5,160 bases of DNA from Actinomycetota bacterium. GTDB lineage: Bacteria > Actinomycetota > Humimicrobiia > Humimicrobiales > Humimicrobiaceae. A program made the translations under genes and the position numbers. How positions within the stretch are numbered: position 1 is the stretch's first letter; every line of letters begins with the position of its first letter. Below the pieces are notes generated by a model. It saw nothing but the letters and a program-made list of their open reading frames with translations. It was not told the origin of the DNA and ran no database searches. Location of the stretch: positions 1 to 5,160 of the forward strand of contig JAQVEM010000097.1 in NCBI GenBank assembly GCA_028697935.1. The letters run 5' to 3'. Shown piece after piece: positions 1 to 5,160 of the stretch.

Positions 1-168
1 GGAGCAGGTGATCTATATGCAGCTGGATTTCTTCACGGGTATGTAAGGGGGATGAATCCTGAAATGTGTGGAAGAATAGGTAGCATAATTGCAGCTGAAA
101 TAATCAGTCAACACGGTGCGCGTCTTGAAACGTCCTTTGATAGTTTAATTGAAAGAATAAGTTTTTAA
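1..168 (+). CDS. PfkB-family carbohydrate/nucleoside kinase, adenosine kinase-like (C-terminal fragment)
   Basis: The window opens inside this gene, and only the last 55 codons are visible, ending in TAA at 166-168. The fragment begins with GAGDLYAAGFLHG, the second PfkB signature. Its Asp (residue 4 of the fragment) is the catalytic base that activates the substrate hydroxyl, and the GAG part forms the anion hole. The following helix, with CGRIGSIIAAEIISQHGARLE, resembles the C-terminus of bacterial PfkB-type adenosine kinases more than fructokinases or ribokinases, as I recall those families. Adenosine kinase converts adenosine to AMP with ATP in the cytoplasm. The next gene encodes MTA phosphorylase, another purine salvage enzyme, which supports a nucleoside substrate. 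The substrate-binding N-terminal lid is outside the window, so ribokinase-like or other sugar kinases remain possible. Confidence 0.8.
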   Translation, partial: GAGDLYAAGFLHGYVRGMNPEMCGRIGSIIAAEIISQHGARLETSFDSLIERISF

Positions 169-241
169 TTTTGTTGAATGTATTATTTATTATACAGGTA
201 TATTGATTTACAAGATTTTAAATAATAAGCAAACAACAAAA

Positions 242-281
242 TATAAAATAGTAAAGTATAAAATGAATAAATACATAAAAT
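242..281 (+). repeat. AT-rich imperfect short repeats upstream of MTA phosphorylase
   Basis: The 130-nt gap at 169-298 has no gene and is almost pure A+T. Within it the octamer TATAAAAT occurs at 242-249 and 257-264, and a one-base variant, CATAAAAT, at 274-281. Each copy resembles a -10 box, but none has a convincing -35 box 16-18 nt upstream. A TTGATT at 203-208 is the best -35-like word in the gap, with no good partner at 17 nt. The repeats may be chance products of base composition. I see no GC-rich hairpin here that would end the upstream kinase transcript, so read-through from the kinase gene is possible. Confidence 0.25.
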
Positions 282-298
282 AACATGAAGGGGATAAT

Positions 299-1105
299 AT
301 GAATGATAATCAAAAAGCTGAAATAGGCATATTTGGAGGTTCTGGATTTTACTCTTTTTTTGAAAAAGTTGAAGAATATGATGTTTATACTCCTTATGGT
401 TCTCCTTCAGATAAAATAACGGTTGGTCTGGTTGAAGGAAGAAAAGTTGCTTTTATGCCCAGGCATGGAAAAGACCATAGCTTACCACCACACAGGATTA
501 ATTATCGTGCAAATATTTTTGCAATGAAGATGCTGGGTGTAAAATGTATATTTGGACCATGCGTTTCAGGGAGCCTCCAGCCACACATAAAACCCGGGCA
601 TTTTGTAATATGTGATCAATTTGTTGATAGGACAAAAGGAAGGATTGATACTTTCTATGATGGCCCTAAAACAATCCACATTGCAATGGCTGAACCATAC
701 TGTCCGGAGCTTAGAAAAATCGTTATTGAAAGTGCAAAAGAACTAAATATTGATTATCATCCGGAAGGTACAGTAGTTATTATTCAGGGCCCGAGATTCA
801 GCACCCGTTCTGAGAGTAAATGGTATTCATCACAGGGATGGGAAGTTGTAAATATGACTCAGTATCCTGAAGTGTGTCTTGCAAGGGAACAGGAAATGTG
901 TTATGTAAATATTTCATTGATTACTGATTATGACGCTGGACTTGAGGGACAACCTGAAATAAAACCAGTGACTGTAGAAGAAGTTGTTAGAGTTTCCAGT
1001 GAGAATAATAAAAAGTTAACAGCACTTCTTTTAAAAGCAATATCGAAAATACCAGAGGAACGTGATTGTACCTGTTTACATATATTGAAAGATTCAGAAA
1101 TTTAG
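299..1105 (+). CDS. mtnP: S-methyl-5'-thioadenosine phosphorylase (MTAP)
   Basis: This cytoplasmic enzyme splits methylthioadenosine, the by-product of polyamine synthesis and other SAM reactions, with phosphate to give adenine and methylthioribose-1-phosphate. The 268-aa length fits the family. Visible landmarks are the N-terminal phosphate loop GIFGGSGF (10-17), PRHGKDH (54-60) with phosphate-binding Arg55-His56, CDQFVDRT (105-112), TFYDG (118-122), QGPRFSTRSES (163-173) and NMTQYPEVCLARE (185-197), with Met186-Thr187 contacting the ribose. TDYD at 209-212 carries the two Asp residues that select 6-aminopurines; 6-oxopurine enzymes usually have Asn there. This argues for MTAP rather than purine nucleoside phosphorylase or methylthioinosine phosphorylase. 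The ATG has AAGGGG at 288-293, 5 nt upstream. A CTC motif (Cys257, Cys259) near the C-terminus resembles the CXC disulfide of some archaeal relatives. The enzyme sits between a nucleoside kinase and purC. Confidence 0.93.
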   Translation: MNDNQKAEIGIFGGSGFYSFFEKVEEYDVYTPYGSPSDKITVGLVEGRKVAFMPRHGKDHSLPPHRINYRANIFAMKMLGVKCIFGPCVSGSLQPHIKPGHFVICDQFVDRTKGRIDTFYDGPKTIHIAMAEPYCPELRKIVIESAKELNIDYHPEGTVVIIQGPRFSTRSESKWYSSQGWEVVNMTQYPEVCLAREQEMCYVNISLITDYDAGLEGQPEIKPVTVEEVVRVSSENNKKLTALLLKAISKIPEERDCTCLHILKDSEI

Positions 1106-1178
1106 CCAGTATTTTTACATTTAGATTATAAAAAATTTCAGGATTTATTGTATTGTTATTTGTTGATTTAAAGAATAA

Positions 1179-1207
1179 TTGATTTGTACAGCAACAATAT
1201 GTATAAA
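1179..1207 (+). promoter_or_regulatory. Candidate sigma-70-type promoter for purC
   Basis: TTGATT (1179-1184, four of six consensus bases) is followed after exactly 17 nt by TATAAA (1202-1207, five of six). Transcription would start near 1214 and give a leader of about 57 nt before the purC ATG. The pair lies in the gap between the MTA phosphorylase gene and purC, so purC probably has its own promoter. AT-rich sequence gives such matches by chance more often than usual, hence moderate confidence. I see no obvious riboswitch fold in the short leader. Confidence 0.5.
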
Positions 1208-1270
1208 CTCTTAATAAGAAATTAATATGAATAATGTTAAAGTAAGAATTAAAAAGAAGGTGAAATAATA

Positions 1271-2158
1271 ATGAAATTAATAGGGAACGTAGAAATAAAA
1301 GGGCTGGAAAAATTAAGAAGTGGCAAGGTGAGAGAGATGTTCTCATATGATGATAAGATTTTAATAGTAACTACTGATAGAATTTCTGCCTTCGATTTTA
1401 TTTTACCCTCATTAATTCCCTATAAAGGTATAGTTTTAAATAAAATATCAAATTTCTGGTTTGATTATCTGCAGGATGTAATTGAAAATCATTTAATTGA
1501 AACGGATTTTGAGAAGTTTCCTAAATTTTTAAAAAAATATAAAGATAATTTAAATGGTAGATCTGTTATAGTCAAAAAAGTCAAAGTTTACCCGATTGAA
1601 TGTGTTGTTCGTGGTTATATAACTGGCTCTGCCTGGGAAGAATATAAAAATACTGGAATGATAGGCGACTTAAAACTGCCTTCTGGATTATCTATATGCG
1701 ATAGACTTCCTGAAGCCATATTTACTCCTACCACCAAGGAAATATCAGGGCACGACATTGCTCTTACAATAAATAAAGCAAAAAGAATATTCGGGGCAGA
1801 AACAATAAATTTTTTAAAGGAAAAAAGTATAGAGCTTTATCTAAAAGCTTCTGAATATGCGATGAGACAGGGAATAATAATAGCGGATACCAAATTTGAA
1901 TTTGGTACTGACGGTGACAGGATAATACTTGTTGACGAGGTTTTAACACCTGATTCATCGAGATTCTGGCCACTGAATGAGTACAGGCCCGGACAGAAGC
2001 AAAAAAGTTTTGATAAACAGTTTGTAAGAGATTATCTTCTAAGCACTGGCTGGGACAGAAAATCGGAGCCGCCTGAACTGCCTCCTGACGTTATAAAAAA
2101 GACATCTGAAAGATACATTGAAGCATATGAAAAAATAACAGGTGAAAGGTTTGAATAA
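1271..2158 (+). CDS. purC: Phosphoribosylaminoimidazole-succinocarboxamide synthase (SAICAR synthetase)
   Basis: PurC joins aspartate to CAIR using ATP to form SAICAR, step 8 of de novo IMP synthesis, in the cytoplasm. The 295-aa product is of the longer, yeast-like form rather than the roughly 240-aa form common in many bacteria. Family motifs are in order: the ATP-binding SGKVREMF (17-24), TTDRISAFDF (34-43), the first PurC signature YPIECVVRGYITGSAW (107-122), SGHDIA (159-164), the second signature IADTKFEFG (204-212), and DEVLTPDSSRFWP (222-234), which belongs to the nucleotide and metal site. The ATG is preceded by AGAAGGTG (1255-1262) at a spacing of 8 nt, a strong ribosome binding site. 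No other pur gene is adjacent on the right, where a convergent gene lies, so it is not part of a long visible pur operon. It may be transcribed alone from the promoter at 1179-1207. Confidence 0.97.
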   Translation: MKLIGNVEIKGLEKLRSGKVREMFSYDDKILIVTTDRISAFDFILPSLIPYKGIVLNKISNFWFDYLQDVIENHLIETDFEKFPKFLKKYKDNLNGRSVIVKKVKVYPIECVVRGYITGSAWEEYKNTGMIGDLKLPSGLSICDRLPEAIFTPTTKEISGHDIALTINKAKRIFGAETINFLKEKSIELYLKASEYAMRQGIIIADTKFEFGTDGDRIILVDEVLTPDSSRFWPLNEYRPGQKQKSFDKQFVRDYLLSTGWDRKSEPPELPPDVIKKTSERYIEAYEKITGERFE

Positions 2159-2183
2159 CTTCTGACATAAACCAGGAGTGTTG

Positions 2184-2211
2184 CAGTTGTTTATATTATA
2201 AATCTGTTTTT
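2184..2211 (+). terminator. Weak candidate terminator after purC
   Basis: About 25 nt past the purC stop, CAG (2184-2186) can pair with CTG (2204-2206). Inside this, TTTATA (2190-2195) and TATAAA (2197-2202) form a perfect inverted repeat around one base. Five Ts follow at once (2207-2211), as in an intrinsic terminator. The stem is mostly A-T pairs with a small internal loop, so it would be weak. The position between convergent genes supports the call. Confidence 0.35.
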
Positions 2212-2259
2212 ATGATACCTGCTTTAATCAGACAGACAAATTCTGGCAAAAATGTTTTT

Positions 2260-2289
2260 GGAAATACACAGGTTAATTACCTGGTTTCC
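2260..2289 (-). terminator. Inverted repeat just past the lipoprotein gene, possible terminator
   Basis: CAGGT (2269-2273) and ACCTG (2279-2283) form a five-pair stem with a TAATT loop. GGAAA (2260-2264) and TTTCC (2285-2289) extend it after an asymmetric internal loop of 4 and 1 nt. It begins 8 nt past the TAG of the minus-strand lipoprotein gene. Read on the minus strand, the hairpin is followed by AAAAACATTTTTG, which has a short T run but is not directly abutting. It could end the lipoprotein transcript or act in both directions together with the hairpin at 2184-2211. The call rests only on position and complementarity. Confidence 0.3.
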
Positions 2290-2296
2290 TGATTCC

Positions 2297-2875
2297 CTAT
2301 TCTGCGCAGGAGCCAAAGTATGTTTTCCCCTCTAATACAGGAACACCTTTTGAAGAAAACCAGAAATGTCCCTCCAGAACAAGGTCTATCTGTATTACAT
2401 AAAAACCCTCATGTGTTATATCATTTATCAATACTTCTACGGTAGTAGTTTCACCGGGTCTCAGATTGTCAGGGAGAAGAGTTCTTGCTGTTTTGTCATA
2501 ATCAGAATAATCTACATTCTGGCCATAGTAATGATATCCAATACAGACCCTGTCTTTGCCACTGCATTTCCATGTAAAATCAGAAGTATTTGTAATTTGA
2601 ATTTTTACATAATTATCTGCGTCTGTGCAAAGATATGAAGGGATATAACCAGTTATTTCAGCACCTATAACAGCATTTTCATAATCTACCACTTCAAAAT
2701 CTTCGGGTTCTTGTGCCCCCTCCTCAAGAGTATTTCCTGTTTCTTCTGACGATGTTCCTTCTCTTTCAACATCTACTTTTTCAACTACTGGAGCACATGA
2801 AGAAATAATAAAAAATGCAAGTATTGAAACTATACCTGTAATCAGTAATTTGGCTTTTGACATTTTGGATACCAT
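2297..2875 (-). CDS. Secreted lipoprotein with an Ig-like beta-sandwich domain, function unknown
   Basis: The 192-aa product has a type II signal peptide: Lys residues at 4, 7 and 9, a hydrophobic stretch at about 10-24, and a lipobox IISSC ending at Cys27, so it should be lipid-anchored outside the cytoplasmic membrane. A Glu-rich, low-complexity linker follows (about 31-64). Residues 70-190 look like one beta-sandwich domain: KIQITNTSDFTW (91-102), IGYHYYG (112-118), RTLLPDNLRPGETTTVEV (131-148) and GFYVIQIDLVLEGHFWF (157-173). This pattern of NTS..W, YH, LP..L.PGE and DLV.EG..WF occurs in extracellular accessory domains of actinobacterial and Chloroflexota proteins as I recall; I cannot name the family. 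Cys83, 104, 111 and 190 could form two disulfides. ATG at 2873-2875 is preferred over Met5 because AGGGG (2884-2880) lies 4 nt upstream. The gene diverges from the DUF948 operon. Confidence 0.85.
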   Translation of the reverse strand: MVSKMSKAKLLITGIVSILAFFIISSCAPVVEKVDVEREGTSSEETGNTLEEGAQEPEDFEVVDYENAVIGAEITGYIPSYLCTDADNYVKIQITNTSDFTWKCSGKDRVCIGYHYYGQNVDYSDYDKTARTLLPDNLRPGETTTVEVLINDITHEGFYVIQIDLVLEGHFWFSSKGVPVLEGKTYFGSCAE

Positions 2876-2930
2876 CTTTCCCCTATCAAATTTTTTATTT
2901 AATTATTATACAAGAGATTACTGGTAAATC

Positions 2931-2959
2931 ATTATAATTGAAATCTTTTATTTTTTGAA
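2931..2959 (-). promoter_or_regulatory. Candidate promoter for the lipoprotein gene (minus strand)
   Basis: On the minus strand TTCAAA (2959-2954, four of six consensus bases) is followed after 17 nt by a perfect TATAAT (2936-2931). Transcription would begin near 2924, giving a leader of about 50 nt. A second minus-strand TATAAT lies at 2910-2905 but has no good -35 box. The -35 box overlaps that of the opposite promoter almost completely. Confidence 0.5.
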
Positions 2960-2983
2960 TAAAAAGAACAAAATATATATAAT
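2955..2983 (+). promoter_or_regulatory. Candidate promoter for the DUF948-ytxH-tldD operon
   Basis: TTGAAT (2955-2960, four of six consensus bases) is followed after 17 nt by a perfect TATAAT (2978-2983). The start would lie near 2990, about 30 nt before the DUF948 ATG. Another TATAAT at 2999-3004 lacks a matching -35 box and would leave almost no leader. The -35 box shares bases 2955-2959 with the minus-strand promoter, so one polymerase could exclude the other. Confidence 0.55.
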
Positions 2984-3021
2984 GATAGTTAATTATTTTA
3001 TAATAAAAAAAAGAGGTTATT

Positions 3022-3411
3022 ATGACACCATTAGAAATAGTTGGTATTGTAGCGATAATTCTTATTTCTGCATTTGCAATAGTTGCGATCATTGTTGCTA
3101 TACCTTTATTTAAATTAATTAATAAAATTAAATATCTGATAGAAAAATTAAATGAAAGTCTGATTCCCACAACAGAAAAGCTTAAAGAAATAATAGCCAG
3201 TCTTAATACAGAAGTCAGCTCGCTTGTAGATCTTACTCAGAGCATAAGTTCAATTGTGGAGCAGCTTGAAAAAATCATAAGGCTCGCAAGAGTTCTTCTA
3301 ACCAGTCCCGTAATCAAGATTGTAAGCACATCAGCTGCTTTTATAAGTAGCCTTAAAGATGTCGTTGCAAAAAAAAATGAGGAGGAAATGAGGAGTGATA
3401 GTAATGAATAA
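3022..3411 (+). CDS. DUF948-like membrane protein with coiled coil
   Basis: This 129-aa protein begins with one strong transmembrane segment (about residues 5-29, rich in Ile, Ala and Val), followed by a Lys-containing turn and a long amphipathic helix (about 31-90) with heptad-like hydrophobic spacing, for example LIEKLNESL and LKEIIASL. A short mildly hydrophobic segment with SPVIKIVSTSAAF (95-107) resembles the C-terminal part of DUF948 proteins. The tail is charged. This matches the DUF948 family of small bacterial envelope proteins, whose function is not established. ATG 3022 has AAGAGG (3011-3016) 5 nt upstream. The gene overlaps the next by 8 nt, and such pairs of a DUF948 and a YtxH protein are common neighbours in Gram-positive-type genomes. 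The family call rests on architecture and local motif likeness, not on a strict signature. Confidence 0.75.
   Translation: MTPLEIVGIVAIILISAFAIVAIIVAIPLFKLINKIKYLIEKLNESLIPTTEKLKEIIASLNTEVSSLVDLTQSISSIVEQLEKIIRLARVLLTSPVIKIVSTSAAFISSLKDVVAKKNEEEMRSDSNE
3380..3395 (+). promoter_or_regulatory. Tandem ribosome binding sites for the YtxH gene inside the DUF948 coding end
   Basis: Two Shine-Dalgarno sequences lie in tandem: AGGAGG at 3380-3385 and AGGAG at 3391-3395. The second is 8 nt before ATG 3404, close to the optimum. The first is 9 nt before an in-frame GTG at 3395. Both starts are therefore usable in principle. I chose ATG 3404 for the start codon; GTG 3395 would add only three residues. 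Confidence 0.6.
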
Positions 3412-3802
3412 AGAAAAAGATGAAAAAAGTTGTTTTCCTGGAATATTAACAGCACTTTTAATTGGCCTCTCTACAGGTTTTATCCTTGGAATATTATTTG
3501 CTCCTAAATCTGGAAGAGAGACAGAAAAAGAAATAAAGGAAAAAAGTATGGAACTGATTGAGAAAGGTAAGACCAGTCTGGATAAATTTACATGCAGGGC
3601 GAAAGATTATATGGATAAAAGTAAAAGTAAGCTTGCAGAATTAAGAAGTAAAGGGGAAAGTTTTGCTGAAACAAGTAAGGAAAAAATAACTGACTTATCT
3701 AAAGTTATTAGCTCTGAAACCAGTAAGGCCAGTGAAAAGATTAAAAAAGTAGTTGATAAAGGGAAAAAAACATCAAAGAGAATAGAAGAAGAACTGTCGT
3801 AA
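3404..3802 (+). CDS. YtxH domain-containing membrane protein
   Basis: The 132-aa product has a transmembrane helix at about residues 13-33 with glycine spacing (Gly21, Gly25, Gly29), ending in ILFAPKSGRETEKEI (30-44). The FAPKSG.E motif after a Gly-rich helix is the YtxH signature. The rest (45-132) is a Lys/Ser/Glu-rich, probably helical and dynamic tail with SKEKI and SEKIKK repeats, reminiscent of LEA-like or apolipoprotein-like helices. Cys10 sits at the membrane edge and Cys64 in the tail. YtxH proteins in Bacillus are counted as general stress proteins; the molecular role is unknown. The ATG overlaps the last codons of the DUF948 gene by 8 nt, so translation is probably coupled. A GTG at 3395 is the alternative start. 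tldD follows after 19 nt, so all three genes may form one transcript. Confidence 0.85.
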   Translation: MNKEKDEKSCFPGILTALLIGLSTGFILGILFAPKSGRETEKEIKEKSMELIEKGKTSLDKFTCRAKDYMDKSKSKLAELRSKGESFAETSKEKITDLSKVISSETSKASEKIKKVVDKGKKTSKRIEEELS

Positions 3803-3809
3803 TAAAAGA

Positions 3810-3821
3810 ATGCGGGTTTAA
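3810..3821 (+). other. In-frame minimal ORF ATG CGG GTT TAA directly before the tldD start
   Basis: ATG at 3810-3812 is in the same frame as tldD but reaches TAA at 3819-3821, immediately before the TTG at 3822. It has no good Shine-Dalgarno sequence of its own. It could be a chance word, a start-stop element through which ribosomes reinitiate at TTG, or the mark of a mutation or sequencing error that broke an original ATG start. The sequence alone cannot decide. Confidence 0.35.
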
Positions 3822-5160
3822 TTGATAGAAAAAAGAGTTGTTAAAAAAATTTTAAATATTTTGCTTGGAAATGGCGCAGATTTTTCCGAGATTTTTGTTC
3901 AAAAAAAAGCTTTCAATAATTTACGGTTAGAAGATAGTAAAATTGAAAATTCTACAAGTGGGAGTGAGCTTGGTTGTGGATTGAGGGTCTGGGCTGGTGA
4001 GAGTACTTTTTATGCTTACATAGATTCTATTAAAGAAGATAAGTTAATAAATGCAGCCAGAGTTTTAAGTTCAGCAGTTGACAGCAGTAGCCGGGTCAAA
4101 GTTCTGAATCTTACAGAAGTTAAAAGCTCTTATGATATAAGTATTAAAAAGACTCCTTCTGCCATTCAACCGGATGATAAGATAAAAATTCTAAGGCTTA
4201 TTGATAGAGAATCAAGAAATTTTAGTTCCCATATTATACAGGTTACATCTGGTCTTTCTGATGTAGAAGAAGAAATATTTGTTGCAAATTCTTACGGATT
4301 TTTTTCCTCAGAAAAATCAGTAAGAACATTGCTGGGGTTAAGTATTGTAGCAAAAAGAGGGAATGATGTCGGAACAGCTTATAAATCAATTGGACGGACA
4401 TGTGGTTATGAGTTATTTGAAAAAGAAAATCTGGCAGAGCTGGCAGTAAAAACATCTGGTGTTGCTGTTAAAATGCTTGATGCTGTGGATGCACCAACAG
4501 GGGAGCTTCCTGTAGTAATAGGTCCGGCTTTTGGTGGTGTTATCTTTCATGAAGCATGTGGCCACGGATTGGAAGCTGATGCAATACTGAAAGGCGCTTC
4601 GGTTTTTACAGATAAAATAGGAGAGAAAATTGCCAGCGAAGTTGTAACCGCTATTGATGATTCTACTATTGAATATCGCTGGGGTTCATATAAATTCGAT
4701 GGAGAGGGATTCCCATCCTGTAGAACTGTGCTTATAAAGGATGGTGTTTTGCAGAGTTACATAAATGATCTTAAAACTTCAAGAAAACTAGGAGAAAGTC
4801 AGACTGGAAATGGTAGAAGGCAATCCTATAGATATATACCATATCCCAGGATGAGCAATACTTATATAGACAGTGGGACAGAGGAACCCGGGTCAATTAT
4901 AGGATCTGTAAATAAAGGAATATATGCAAAGGAATTTGCAGGTGGTCAGGTTGACCCGGTAACAGGAAATTTTGTATTTGGAATTAGTGAAGGCTACCTG
5001 ATAGAAGGGGGAGAAGTAAGTTTTCCAATAAAAAATGCTACTTTAATAGGGAATGGCCCTGATATTTTAAAGAAAATAGAAGCAGTGGGTAATAATCTTG
5101 ATTTTGCTCCGGGCTTTTGTGGTAAAAATGGGCAATCAGTTCCAAATGAAGTAGGTCAGC
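3822..5160 (+). CDS. tldD: TldD zinc metalloprotease, C-terminus cut by the window edge
   Basis: TldD is the catalytic partner of the TldD/TldE (PmbA) cytoplasmic peptidase, which in E. coli matures microcin B17 and degrades CcdA; substrates elsewhere are mostly unknown. The open frame gives 446 codons, running off the right edge, and about 15-30 residues are probably missing. The N-terminal domain has GADFSEIFVQ (18-27) and RLEDSKIE (35-42). The metal site HEACGH is at 243-248 (His243, Glu244, His248), and the third zinc ligand is Cys433 in GFCGKNGQ. Other conserved stretches are KIGEKIASE (near 267), TGNGRRQSYR (328-337), GGQVDPVTGNFVFGISEG (374-391) and ATLIGNGP. The first in-frame Met is residue 218, far inside the conserved part, and a TAA lies just before TTG 3822, so TTG is the likely start. 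Its ribosome site is weak (GGG at 3814-3816). A tldE partner is expected downstream. Confidence 0.95.
   Translation, partial: MIEKRVVKKILNILLGNGADFSEIFVQKKAFNNLRLEDSKIENSTSGSELGCGLRVWAGESTFYAYIDSIKEDKLINAARVLSSAVDSSSRVKVLNLTEVKSSYDISIKKTPSAIQPDDKIKILRLIDRESRNFSSHIIQVTSGLSDVEEEIFVANSYGFFSSEKSVRTLLGLSIVAKRGNDVGTAYKSIGRTCGYELFEKENLAELAVKTSGVAVKMLDAVDAPTGELPVVIGPAFGGVIFHEACGHGLEADAILKGASVFTDKIGEKIASEVVTAIDDSTIEYRWGSYKFDGEGFPSCRTVLIKDGVLQSYINDLKTSRKLGESQTGNGRRQSYRYIPYPRMSNTYIDSGTEEPGSIIGSVNKGIYAKEFAGGQVDPVTGNFVFGISEGYLIEGGEVSFPIKNATLIGNGPDILKKIEAVGNNLDFAPGFCGKNGQSVPNEVGQ

Noticed and set aside
1106..1270. Possible riboswitch or attenuator before purC
   Set aside because: After the predicted start near 1214 only about 57 nt of AT-rich leader remain, with no stable stem or purine-riboswitch-like core that I can see. 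The ATTGTT/AACAAT pair near 1151-1199 lies mostly upstream of the start and has a long loop.
987..1346. Minus-strand open frame of 119 codons across the gap before purC
   Set aside because: It overlaps the conserved ends of MTA phosphorylase and purC on the other strand, is rich in Leu, Asn and Phe as expected of antisense AT-rich DNA, and matches no family I know.
2366..2638. Plus-strand open frame of 90 codons opposite the lipoprotein gene
   Set aside because: It lies wholly antisense to a gene with a clear signal peptide, lipobox and ribosome site, and its product shows no coherent domain.
2895..3170. Minus-strand open frame of 91 codons covering the divergent promoters
   Set aside because: It runs antisense through the DUF948 membrane helix, whose Ile/Val codons read as Ile/Asn-rich noise on the other strand, and would place coding sequence over both promoters.
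3237..3455. Minus-strand open frame of 72 codons over the DUF948-ytxH junction
   Set aside because: It is a shadow of two well-supported overlapping genes, Leu/Phe-rich, without a recognisable motif.
3404..3802. YtxH protein as a lipoprotein because of Cys10
   Set aside because: Cys10 precedes the hydrophobic helix instead of following it, so it cannot be a lipobox cysteine.
4243..4455. Minus-strand open frame of 70 codons inside tldD
   Set aside because: It is antisense to conserved tldD coding sequence and has no family resemblance.

Overview
The window comes from an AT-rich bacterial genome, roughly one third G+C by eye, with clear Shine-Dalgarno sequences and short intergenic gaps. The lipoprotein with a type II signal peptide, the DUF948 and YtxH small membrane proteins, and TldD are all bacterial. 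The MTA phosphorylase resembles, from memory, the actinobacterial branch of its family (its GPCVSGSLQPHIKPG stretch). An uncultured, low-GC, probably anaerobic lineage would fit, but I cannot fix the taxon from this sequence.

Layout. Positions 1-168 hold the C-terminal end of a PfkB-family kinase, most like adenosine kinase. After a 130-nt AT-rich gap comes MTA phosphorylase (299-1105), and after a 165-nt gap with a good sigma-70-type promoter comes purC (1271-2158). These three genes run on the + strand and all concern purines: salvage of adenosine, salvage of adenine from methylthioadenosine, and step 8 of de novo IMP synthesis. purC converges on a minus-strand gene for a secreted lipoprotein with an Ig-like beta-sandwich domain (2297-2875). 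The 138-nt convergent gap contains two hairpins.

A compact divergent promoter region (about 2931-2983), in which the two -35 boxes overlap, separates the lipoprotein gene from a + strand operon. That operon contains a DUF948 membrane/coiled-coil protein (3022-3411), an overlapping YtxH-family membrane protein (3404-3802), and tldD, a zinc metalloprotease gene that starts with TTG at 3822 and runs off the right edge at 5160. All three TldD zinc ligands and the catalytic Glu are present before the cut.

Nearly everything is a recognisable housekeeping or envelope gene. I see no mobile element, CRISPR array, RNA gene or clearly new system. The points most worth a second look are the unassigned lipoprotein, the overlapping divergent promoters, the DUF948-YtxH-TldD linkage, and the odd tldD start, where an in-frame ATG CGG GTT TAA lies directly before the TTG.
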